DNA of 5,691 bases from Chitinophaga pinensis (GTDB lineage: Bacteria > Bacteroidota > Bacteroidia > Flavobacteriales_D > Crocinitomicaceae): assembly GCA_945897765.1 (NCBI GenBank), contig CAMDGP010000150.1, positions 1 to 5,691 of the forward strand. Direction: 5' to 3'. This document shows, in pieces, positions 1 through 5,691 of this stretch (positions within the stretch are counted from its first letter, which is position 1; each line of letters opens with the position of its first letter). Both the position numbers and the translations under genes were made by a program. A model generated the notes under the pieces. The model saw nothing but the letters and a program-made list of their open reading frames with translations. It was not told where the DNA came from and searched no databases.

Positions 1-38
1 TTTGATTTTTAGTTAAATAGTAATTATTATTCTTTAGG

Positions 39-70
39 TTTGAAAATAAAGTCCCGACGATTTAGTTTTT
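39..70 (+). promoter_or_regulatory. Possible Bacteroidota-type promoter for a short transcript
   Basis: A perfect -33 element TTTG (39-42) is followed after 20 bases by TAGTTTTT (63-70), which matches 7 of 8 positions of the -7 consensus TAnnTTTG. Initiation would fall near position 75. This is upstream of the 20-codon ORF at 91-153 and the terminator at 184-213, so the three would make one self-contained unit. The region is very AT-rich, so a chance match is quite possible. Confidence 0.3.
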
Positions 71-90
71 GACACCAAACTTTAACTGAA

Positions 91-153
91 ATGATTAACA
101 AATTTGAATTTAAACCCTATCTTTTCCAAAAAGTAGTTACTTTTATTGAGTAA
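91..153 (+). other. Possible 20-codon small ORF in a short transcription unit
   Basis: ATG at 91-93 opens a 20-residue frame closed by TAA at 151-153. The peptide would begin MINKFEFKPY and is rich in Phe and Lys, with no signal peptide, membrane segment or recognisable family. Its only support is position: a candidate promoter at 39-70 lies just upstream and a strong intrinsic terminator at 184-213 just downstream. ORFs of this length are common by chance in AT-rich DNA, and the transcript could equally be a small RNA or the 3' untranslated tail of a gene left of the window. Confidence 0.15.
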
Positions 154-183
154 TTTGGATTGAAATAAATAGAATTACAGGAA

Positions 184-213
184 AGTGGGGGTTCTGATAA
201 CCCCGCTTTTTTT
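184..213 (+). terminator. Rho-independent terminator, rightward
   Basis: The left arm AGTGGGGGTT (184-193) pairs with the right arm AACCCCGCT (199-207), with one bulged G, one G-U pair and a five-base loop. The stem is followed directly by seven T (207-213). This GC-rich hairpin stands out in AT-rich surroundings. On the opposite strand no T-run follows the hairpin, so it should work rightward only. It ends either a gene that lies left of the window or the putative short transcript starting near 75. It also insulates the binding-protein gene downstream. Confidence 0.85.
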
Positions 214-227
214 ACTTTAACAAAACA

Positions 228-255
228 TTGATTTATTATGCGAGATGTAAGTTTT
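228..255 (+). promoter_or_regulatory. Weak candidate promoter for the binding-protein gene
   Basis: TTG at 228-230 is followed after 17 bases by TAAGTTTT (248-255), which matches TAnnTTTG except for its last base. It lies just after the terminator at 184-213 and would start transcription near 260, giving a leader of about 40-60 bases. No exact TAnnTTTG occurs between the terminator and the gene, so this is only the best available match. Confidence 0.3.
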
Positions 256-316
256 TCTTATACCATATTAAAAATAGATTAATATCATTTTTTTCTTATT
301 AGTGTCAAATCTATTC

Positions 317-2029
317 ATGACGAGCACCAAAAAACACCTTGTTTTATTTTTTTTATCCCTTTTAATTTTTTCCTGTGGAGAATCCTTGGAAGACAAAGTT
401 GCTTTGGGTGGAAAAAAATACGGCGGCGAAATTTCTTATGTTGAGACCGAAAAAACAACCTCCTTTTTTCCTTTGTCTTCATACGGACTTCATGACCAAC
501 GTTTACTCTCAAATTTATTTGAACCTTTACTGAAAGTGGATTCAAAAACGAAGGAAATTGTTCCAAATTTAGTTAGGAAATTTTCAGAAAAAAACAATGG
601 AAAAACGATTGAAATAGTCATCCGAAAAAATGTGTTTTTTCATACAGATATATACAACGATTTTGAGCAAAAAAAAATGACTGTCGAAGATGTAAAATTT
701 TCACTTGAATTTGCTTGCTCAGGAAATAAATTGAACCAATTAGGTCATGTGTTAACCAAAAAAATTATCGGGTCGGAATGGTTTCAAAAACATTCTAAAA
801 ATAGTTTTCCTTCGCGTGGAGTGAGTGGAATAAAAATCAAAAACGATTCAACAATTTTAATTTCCTTGACCAACAGTTTTAATAATTTCACGAGTCTTTT
901 AAGTCATCCAAGTATCGTAATTTTTTCCAAAGATGCTTTTCTATATTACCAAGAAAAAAGTAGTGAGCACCCTATTGGAACTGGTCCTTTTAAATTGCAA
1001 TCTGTTAACCAAGATCAAGTTGTTTTAGAACGTAATCCTGATTATTGGAAATTCGACAATTTCGGAAATCAACTTCCTTTTTTAAGTAAAATACGCATTA
1101 TAAAACCTAATATTGCGAAAAATGAGCAATTGTTGTTTTCAAAAGGTGAGACAGATATTCTTTTACAATTGCCCGTTGATCGTTTAGATTTTGCATTTGG
1201 CACTTTAAAAGAAGCAAAAGATGGCCGTAATTTATTGCATCGTATTTTATTTAGAAAAGGTTTAAAAGTGAATTGTTTAGCATTCGATTGCACCGCAAAA
1301 CCCTTCAATGATGAGCGCGTTAGATTAGCTTTTTACCATGCAATTGACCGCAAAAAATTATGGCTAAATGTGTTGAATGGAGATGGTAATATTGCTTCCA
1401 AAGGATTTGTGCCTATAAGTGATTTTTATTCTGACAAATGGGTTAAAGCATTGAATTTCGATCCTCAAAAAGCACGTAATTATTTGGCAAGCGCGGGTTA
1501 CTTTCAAGCAAATTTATTTCCACAACAGAAGCTCTTTATCGCTGCTAAAAAAGGTAGTTTACAGAGTTTATATTACAAAGAATTGGCACGACAAATAAAA
1601 GAAAATTTAGGTGTAGAATTACAAATAAAATACACTGATTTTGACACTAAAAATAAACTAATCGAACAAAGAAAAATTAAAATTTGGAAGACTGGTTGGG
1701 TAGCTGATTACCCCGATCCGGAGTCTTATTTAGGTGTTTTTTATAGTGATTATAAAGGGCTAAATAATTACACTTGGAACTTAAATGGTTTTAAAAATGA
1801 ACAATTTGATTCCCTTTTTTATCAGTCTATTTTAGTAAAAAACCGTCAAAAAAAGATGGAATTACAGAACGATTGCGATCAGATTTTAGTGAATAAAGCG
1901 GCTGTTATTCCACTTTATACCGAAGACATTTTCATGGTCGTAAACATAAGAGCACGCGATATTGCGGTTAGTTCATCAGGAATAATTGACTTTTCTAGAA
2001 TGTATATCAAAGAGTTGGGGGAAAATTAA
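317..2029 (+). CDS. ABC-type peptide/solute-binding lipoprotein (SBP family 5, DppA/OppA-like)
   Basis: The protein (570 residues from this ATG) resembles the extracytoplasmic binding proteins of dipeptide and oligopeptide ABC importers, which capture substrate and deliver it to a membrane permease. Numbered from the upstream GTG at 302, the visible family hallmarks are an opening GGEISYVETE segment, the VEDVKFSLE motif at 128-136, GTGPFKL at 226-232 followed by ERNPDYW, and DYPDPESYL at 469-477. The N-terminus has Lys-Lys, a hydrophobic run and a lipobox-like IFSC with Cys25, so it should be lipid-anchored. The ATG at 317 was preferred because it gives a more typical signal peptide (Cys at residue 20); the GTG at 302 adds five residues. 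No permease or ATPase genes adjoin it, and its substrate cannot be told from the sequence. The stop lies 3 bases from the stop of the converging pseudouridine synthase gene. Confidence 0.93.
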   Translation: MTSTKKHLVLFFLSLLIFSCGESLEDKVALGGKKYGGEISYVETEKTTSFFPLSSYGLHDQRLLSNLFEPLLKVDSKTKEIVPNLVRKFSEKNNGKTIEIVIRKNVFFHTDIYNDFEQKKMTVEDVKFSLEFACSGNKLNQLGHVLTKKIIGSEWFQKHSKNSFPSRGVSGIKIKNDSTILISLTNSFNNFTSLLSHPSIVIFSKDAFLYYQEKSSEHPIGTGPFKLQSVNQDQVVLERNPDYWKFDNFGNQLPFLSKIRIIKPNIAKNEQLLFSKGETDILLQLPVDRLDFAFGTLKEAKDGRNLLHRILFRKGLKVNCLAFDCTAKPFNDERVRLAFYHAIDRKKLWLNVLNGDGNIASKGFVPISDFYSDKWVKALNFDPQKARNYLASAGYFQANLFPQQKLFIAAKKGSLQSLYYKELARQIKENLGVELQIKYTDFDTKNKLIEQRKIKIWKTGWVADYPDPESYLGVFYSDYKGLNNYTWNLNGFKNEQFDSLFYQSILVKNRQKKMELQNDCDQILVNKAAVIPLYTEDIFMVVNIRARDIAVSSSGIIDFSRMYIKELGEN

Positions 2030-2032
2030 ATC

Positions 2033-3727
2033 TTAAAATTCTGGCTCGCAATTAAATTCAACGATTTCTTTCGTTATGGGATGTTTGAATTGAATCCATT
2101 GAGCGTGTAAACACAAACGTTCGCCCTTCGTACCATATAAGTCGTCGCCAATTATTGGACTATTTAATCCCAAATGATGAGCAGCATGCACCCGTAACTG
2201 ATGCGTTCGACCTGTAATTGGGAAAAATTGAATGCGCGTTTTCCCGTTTTCAATACCGATAACTTTATACTTTGTGAAAGCATTTTTCCCGTGTTCATAG
2301 CAAACTAATTGTTTTGGCCGATCTTCCAAATCAACACGGAGCGGAAGTGAAATATCAGCTTCCAATTGATTCACAATCCCATCTAAAAGCGCGATATAAG
2401 ATTTTTTGACTATGCGTCGAATAAATTGAGATTGAAGATGCTTATAAATTTCTTCTGTTTTTGCAATTAGTAGCAATCCCGATGTGGACATATCTAGGCG
2501 ATGAACTAACAAAGGTCCAGAGGCTTTTGGAAATTTTAGTCGCATTCGTTCATAAACTGAATCTTTTAGCTCCTTTCCTGGAACGGATAAAAATTCGGGC
2601 GGTTTATTAACGAGTAAAAGATACTCATCCTCATAAATAATTGGAATTTCTTTAACCGTTGCTTGTTCCAACATTGGGTTTTTTTCCAATGAAATTCCTT
2701 CCAACATGTGCGCTAAAATTGGTTCGCATTTTCCTCGGCAAGCAGGGTAATATTGTTCATGGAGTCGCACTTCTGAATTGGGAGATTTTCCCCACCAAAA
2801 TTCTGCCATGCAAATTGGTTCTAATTTATTTAAAAAAGCATATTGTAACAGCTTAGGTGCAGCACATTCTCCAGCTCCAGCAGGTGGAGTTTGGAAGACG
2901 GTTTGAGAAAAAATTTCTAAAAGACTTTTCGTTTTTTGAGCTTGATTCAAAAAGGTATATTGCTCAAATATTTCTTTTTGCAAGTGCGAAGATTTTGCTG
3001 CTCGTTGTTCTTTTAACTTTTGAATTATGTTATCCACTTCAAGAAACAATTTCTCAAGTTCCAGGTATTTCAAATTTATTTCGCGAATAAAATCTTTTGC
3101 TTCCAATTGTTCACGGATACTTTCCGTTTTCAATTTTTCAATTAAAAGCAATTGCGCCGCTTCAGTTAAATTTATTTTTGCTACTGCTCGTTTTTCATCA
3201 CGTATTTTTTTCGAAGCTTTAAGTTGTTGTTTTTTACTTGCAATTTCTGCGTCCGTTTCTACTTTGAAAAGTTCCAATTTAGATTTTAATTCCAAATAAT
3301 TTTCATCCTTTTCTAGTGCTTGAATTTGTATGGTAATGTCATTGACTTCGACTTCACCAATTCTAAAAAAATTACCATTTTCGAGTAAATCAAATACAGG
3401 TGGAACGAATCTTCTATGGTGATTTTCATCTGCTAATTTTCCTGAAAAAGCTGCTAAATATCCAAGTTCACCCGCTTGATTTTTTACAACTAATACACCA
3501 AACATTTTCCCGATTTGCAAACTTGTATCGTTTTCATCGAAGCCGAAATTGTGCTTAAAATCAGTTTGTATTTTTAAATAATCTTGCAACTCACGACACG
3601 CAACTAAACTTAAAGGATGCGGTGAATAATAAAACGGATATGTGAAATATTGAGGTAATTCAATTGAACTTACATCAGTAAGAAAAGGAGTAAAGGACAC
3701 GAAAGAAATTTTCTGCGAAGTTACCAA
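2033..3727 (-). CDS. RluA-family pseudouridine synthase, long form with N-terminal and coiled-coil extension
   Basis: The enzyme should convert uridine to pseudouridine in rRNA and possibly tRNA. The catalytic domain is C-terminal (about 360-564): NKPPEFLSVPG (374-384), HRLDMSTSG with the catalytic Asp at 412, GRTHQLRVH (506-514) and GDDLYG (527-532). Ahead of it lie an N-terminal region containing GKMFGVLVV (73-81), a long charged helical stretch that looks like a coiled coil (about 140-272), and a Cys-bearing segment with GECAAPK (286-292) and PACRGKC (328-334). At 564 residues it is more than twice the length of E. coli RluA, but I recognise this as an established long form, not a new fusion. 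The start is TTG; a GTG at 3700 (residue 10) is an alternative and fits the family N-terminus well. The first internal ATG is residue 75, inside a conserved-looking segment, so the start is non-AUG. It follows the DUF3050 gene after 3 bases and is probably cotranscribed with it. The RNA target is unknown. Confidence 0.93.
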   Translation of the reverse strand: MVTSQKISFVSFTPFLTDVSSIELPQYFTYPFYYSPHPLSLVACRELQDYLKIQTDFKHNFGFDENDTSLQIGKMFGVLVVKNQAGELGYLAAFSGKLADENHHRRFVPPVFDLLENGNFFRIGEVEVNDITIQIQALEKDENYLELKSKLELFKVETDAEIASKKQQLKASKKIRDEKRAVAKINLTEAAQLLLIEKLKTESIREQLEAKDFIREINLKYLELEKLFLEVDNIIQKLKEQRAAKSSHLQKEIFEQYTFLNQAQKTKSLLEIFSQTVFQTPPAGAGECAAPKLLQYAFLNKLEPICMAEFWWGKSPNSEVRLHEQYYPACRGKCEPILAHMLEGISLEKNPMLEQATVKEIPIIYEDEYLLLVNKPPEFLSVPGKELKDSVYERMRLKFPKASGPLLVHRLDMSTSGLLLIAKTEEIYKHLQSQFIRRIVKKSYIALLDGIVNQLEADISLPLRVDLEDRPKQLVCYEHGKNAFTKYKVIGIENGKTRIQFFPITGRTHQLRVHAAHHLGLNSPIIGDDLYGTKGERLCLHAQWIQFKHPITKEIVEFNCEPEF

Positions 3728-3730
3728 ATA

Positions 3731-4513
3731 TTACACAGCGCTTAACTGCATTAACTTTTGCGAAACACCATTCCATAATTCAATACGCATTTGAAGTGCA
3801 GCTTTTGCACTTTCTAGCACTTCTAACCATTTCTGTTCGTCATCGCCGCATAATTCTTCAATCATTTTCAAAGAAATTGGACCATGATCAGTACCATCCA
3901 CTTCGATGTGACGCTCCAAATAGTACAATAATTTGGAAATATTCTTCTGACCTTTTGATTCCATTTCTTTTAAAATTTGAATAAACATCTCAGGAATCAG
4001 ATCTTCACGTCCAAAGGTAAAGACGGAAGCAATCTGATGAATAGAATTAGTTTGTAGAATAGAGAAAGTGAAATTTACAAAATTGCGTGTCTCAGGATTG
4101 ATTTCAACTTCATTTAAAGCTGTTTCAATCGAATGACCATTTTCAATTAACGCTAAAAAAGATTCGATGATTTTAGTGTTTGCACCAATTTCTTTCATGG
4201 CTTCAATATACAACTCAAAATGACTTGCAACTTCTCCATTAGAGTCCATATCTGACTCTTCTCCTAAAACAATTTCATTAATAAAACGGCGCGTCGTTGG
4301 ACTACCTGTAGGTTTCCAGGGAAGTTCCACACATGTTAATCCACGTTGTAATGCTTTCAACAAACTCATAAAATCCCACACTGCAAAAATGTGCTCTTCC
4401 ATAAATGTTTGAAAATCATGAATTTCACTCACTTGTGCATATAGTGGATGTGTGATTAGTACCTGACGCAATTCAGCTAGTTCTAAATTAATTTTTGAAA
4501 TATGCGGATTCAT
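3731..4513 (-). CDS. DUF3050 family protein, heme-oxygenase-like helical fold likely
   Basis: This 260-residue soluble protein, with no signal peptide or membrane span, matches DUF3050 as I recognise it, notably EEHIFAVWDFMSLLKALQ (39-56) and SPTTRRFINEIVLGEESD (71-88). The family has no established function. Its all-helical character and the spacing of conserved-type residues (Glu39/Glu40-His41, Glu94 to His98, and His202-xxx-Asp206-xxx-His210) recall the heme-oxygenase-like superfamily, whose diiron oxidases carry a similar third-helix His/Asp/His set. That link is inference. The start is ATG at 4513; the frame is open up to a TTG at 4567, but that codon lies upstream of the predicted transcription start, and the family-like sequence begins only after the ATG. 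It is the first gene of a leftward operon, and the pseudouridine synthase follows in the same frame after one stop and one codon. Confidence 0.85.
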   Translation of the reverse strand: MNPHISKINLELAELRQVLITHPLYAQVSEIHDFQTFMEEHIFAVWDFMSLLKALQRGLTCVELPWKPTGSPTTRRFINEIVLGEESDMDSNGEVASHFELYIEAMKEIGANTKIIESFLALIENGHSIETALNEVEINPETRNFVNFTFSILQTNSIHQIASVFTFGREDLIPEMFIQILKEMESKGQKNISKLLYYLERHIEVDGTDHGPISLKMIEELCGDDEQKWLEVLESAKAALQMRIELWNGVSQKLMQLSAV

Positions 4514-4535
4514 TTTAAACTGTTTTTTGATACAA

Positions 4536-4568
4536 CAAAGATAAGAAGTGTTTGGTTTTGAAATCAAT
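4536..4568 (-). promoter_or_regulatory. Bacteroidota-type promoter of the DUF3050 operon
   Basis: Read leftward, ATTG (4568-4565) is followed after 21 bases by TATCTTTG (4543-4536), a full match to the -7 consensus TAnnTTTG. Transcription should start near 4529-4531, leaving a leader of about 16-18 bases before the ATG at 4513. This settles the start choice, because the TTG at 4567 falls inside the promoter and would not be transcribed from it. Confidence 0.75.
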
Positions 4569-4631
4569 GTAATTTAGGATTAAATCAGGATTCTTTTAAC
4601 ATTAAGGGTAAATTCTAATCCATTTTTAAAA

Positions 4632-4658
4632 GTTTTTGAGCAATGCAAAATCAAAAAC
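4632..4658. repeat. Short inverted repeat in the divergent intergenic region
   Basis: GTTTTTGA (4632-4639) and TCAAAAAC (4651-4658) form a perfect 8-base inverted repeat around an 11-base spacer. It lies between the leftward DUF3050 promoter and the rightward rbfA promoter. It could be an operator or a weak hairpin, but AT-rich DNA produces such dyads by chance. The rest of 4569-4758 shows no ORF or further strong signal; an octamer TTAAGGGT occurs twice (4602-4609 and 4700-4707). Confidence 0.25.
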
Positions 4659-4758
4659 CAGAATCTAAGATAAAACGTTTTCAATTACTAATTTGCTAGT
4701 TAAGGGTTATTGATTTTTATTTCATTAAAGTAGTTTAAATATATTTTAGACGTCGGGA

Positions 4759-4790
4759 CTGGAAAAGCACCTCAACTATTCTTAACTTTG
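4759..4790 (+). promoter_or_regulatory. Bacteroidota-type promoter of rbfA, abutting the start codon
   Basis: TAACTTTG (4783-4790) is an exact match to the -7 consensus TAnnTTTG. A weak -33 element CTGG (4759-4762) lies 20 bases upstream. In this promoter class initiation occurs a few bases after the -7 box, so the start site should fall at about 4794-4798, on or beside the ATG at 4795. The rbfA mRNA would then have essentially no 5' leader. Confidence 0.7.
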
Positions 4791-4794
4791 CACC

Positions 4795-5130
4795 ATGGGT
4801 TCAATCAGACAGAATAAAATTGAAGCAGTAATTCAGGCGGAATTATCTACTTTTTTTCAACGCAATGCCGCAGAAATTTGCTTAGGTGCAATGGTAACAG
4901 TGACAATTGTTAGAGTAACTTCCGACCTATCTTACGCTAAATGTTTCTTAAGTATTTTTGCTGGTCCCGAAAAAGAAAAAGTATTGGCAAACATTCTTGT
5001 TAATAAAGGAAAAATTCGTGGTGAAGTGGGGCGTCGATTAAAAAATATGCGCATGATTCCAGAATTGACTTTCCATATTGACGACTCTATGGATTACGCC
5101 ATGAAAATCAGTGAACTTTTAAAAAAGTAA
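4795..5130 (+). CDS. rbfA: Ribosome-binding factor A (30S maturation factor)
   Basis: RbfA binds the immature 30S subunit and assists late processing of the 16S rRNA 5' end; it is also linked to cold adaptation. The 111-residue product is a usual length for this single KH-like domain. Family features are the N-terminal helix with RQNKIEAVIQAEL (5-17), the strand VTIVRVTSDLSYAKCFLSIF (36-55), the helix and loop KIRGEVGRRLKNMRMIPELTF (73-93) and the closing DDSMDYAMKISELL (96-109). The ATG start matches the usual N-terminus of homologues. The promoter ends 4 bases before it, so a leaderless transcript is likely. A LolC/LolE-type permease follows after 3 bases in the same frame, so the two genes are almost certainly cotranscribed. 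Confidence 0.95.
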   Translation: MGSIRQNKIEAVIQAELSTFFQRNAAEICLGAMVTVTIVRVTSDLSYAKCFLSIFAGPEKEKVLANILVNKGKIRGEVGRRLKNMRMIPELTFHIDDSMDYAMKISELLKK

Positions 5131-5133
5131 GCG

Positions 5134-5691
5134 ATTAACGTTCCTTTTTACATAGCGCTGAAATACATTCGTTCAGGACGAAAAAAGAATATTATTACTT
5201 TAATTTCTCGTATTTCAACGGTTGGTGTTTTTGTAATCACAGCCGCACTTGTTATCGTTCTTTCTGCTTTCAACGGGATTGAAAAAATGATTGAAACGCT
5301 TTACAGTGAATTTGATGCCGACATTACGATTGTTGCCAATAAACGAAAAACTTTCGACGAGCGCGAAATTGACTGGAAAAAATTAGCTGCAATTCTTGAA
5401 GTTAAATCCTATTCCAAAGTAATTGAAGAAATCGTTGTGCTTCGCCACGAAAAAAAATGGGTAAATGCTACTTTGATTGGCGTTGAACAAAATTACCTTC
5501 AAACCATTGATTTAAAAAAACACCTTTGGGCTGGAACTTCGACTTTTGAGGATGTGAATAGCGAAAAATCGTTTGGAATTATTGGCGTTGATTTGTTCAA
5601 AAAACTTGATGGAATTATGCCAACTGACGGCGAACAAGAACGATTAATTATTTATGCGCCGAAGCGAAACATCAAAATACGCTTAGGTAAA
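5134..5691 (+). CDS. LolC/LolE-family (FtsX-like) ABC permease, N-terminal part, probable ATT start
   Basis: The frame stays open for 186 codons to the window edge and encodes the start of a MacB/FtsX-type permease like those that extract lipoproteins from the inner membrane. Visible features are the cytoplasmic start FYIALKYIRSGRKKN (5-19), a transmembrane helix at about 26-46, the typical LSAFNGIEKMI (43-53) after it, and then the beginning of an extracytoplasmic domain. The C-terminal membrane helices lie beyond the window. No ATG, GTG or TTG precedes the conserved N-terminus: the frame begins right after the rbfA stop as GCG ATT AAC GTT. Starting at ATT (5134) gives MNVPFYIA, just what homologues show. 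CTG at 5158 would remove the conserved FYIA, and the first in-frame ATG (5287) lies after the membrane helix. Which Lol subunit it represents cannot be decided, and no ATPase partner is visible. Confidence 0.88.
   Translation, partial: MNVPFYIALKYIRSGRKKNIITLISRISTVGVFVITAALVIVLSAFNGIEKMIETLYSEFDADITIVANKRKTFDEREIDWKKLAAILEVKSYSKVIEEIVVLRHEKKWVNATLIGVEQNYLQTIDLKKHLWAGTSTFEDVNSEKSFGIIGVDLFKKLDGIMPTDGEQERLIIYAPKRNIKIRLGK

Noticed and set aside
1..16. 3' end of a rightward gene entering the window
   Set aside because: All three forward frames close by position 16 (stops at 3, 10 and 14), so any such fragment is at most five codons and cannot be identified.
315..566. Leftward ORF of 83 codons inside the binding-protein gene
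   Set aside because: It is antisense to a gene with clear family motifs, has a Lys/Arg/Phe-rich composition typical of a shadow frame, and shows no recognisable domain.
2659..3299. Three rightward ORFs of 65-90 codons
   Set aside because: All lie antisense within the well-supported pseudouridine synthase gene, have shadow-frame composition and no recognisable motifs.
2033..3727. Novel fusion of a pseudouridine synthase with an unrelated protein
   Set aside because: The long architecture, including the GECAAPK and PACRGKC segments, matches a form I recognise from other bacteria, so it is unusual in length but not new.
4514..4567. N-terminal extension of the DUF3050 protein from TTG at 4567
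   Set aside because: The TTG lies inside the -33 element of an exact-match promoter whose start site is near 4530, and the 18 extra residues look like translated promoter DNA.
4568..4794. Riboswitch, tRNA or CRISPR array in the divergent intergenic region
   Set aside because: There is no cloverleaf, no regularly spaced repeats and no conserved riboswitch core; the predicted leaders on both sides are too short to hold a riboswitch.

Overview
The window looks like chromosomal DNA from a member of the Bacteroidota, most likely a flavobacterium-like organism. The DNA is AT-rich, no gene has a convincing Shine-Dalgarno sequence, and several upstream regions carry the Bacteroidota promoter signature (a -7 box TAnnTTTG with a TTG-type -33 box 17-21 bases upstream). 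The protein families fit too: a long RluA-type pseudouridine synthase with a central coiled coil, a DUF3050 protein, and rbfA followed by a LolC/LolE-type permease. The genus cannot be fixed from this sequence alone.

Layout. Positions 1-301 hold no long gene. Any rightward gene entering from the left must end by position 16. The region contains a clear rightward intrinsic terminator (184-213) and, more speculatively, a promoter (39-70) and a 20-codon ORF (91-153), which together would form a tiny transcription unit. A rightward gene (317-2029) encodes a family 5 solute-binding lipoprotein with no transporter partners beside it. It converges, with a gap of only 3 bases and no terminator, on a leftward two-gene operon: a DUF3050 protein (4513-3731) followed by the pseudouridine synthase (3727-2033). 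A 281-base divergent intergenic region (4514-4794) carries one promoter in each direction. Rightward from it come rbfA (4795-5130), whose promoter lies so close to its ATG that the mRNA should be leaderless or nearly so, and the first 186 codons of a LolC/LolE-family ABC permease that runs off the right end.

Functional reading. Two genes serve the translation machinery: the pseudouridine synthase for RNA modification and rbfA for maturation of the 30S subunit. Two serve the cell envelope: the peptide-type binding lipoprotein and the permease. DUF3050 has no settled function, but its sequence resembles the heme-oxygenase-like metal-binding fold.

The most unusual feature is the junction architecture. 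In both operons the downstream gene lies in the same frame as the upstream gene, separated by one stop codon and one sense codon, and seems to start at a non-AUG codon: TTG (or GTG 27 bases later) for the pseudouridine synthase and probably ATT for the permease. No mobile element, CRISPR array, tRNA or rRNA was seen, and there is no convincing sign of a new multi-gene system.
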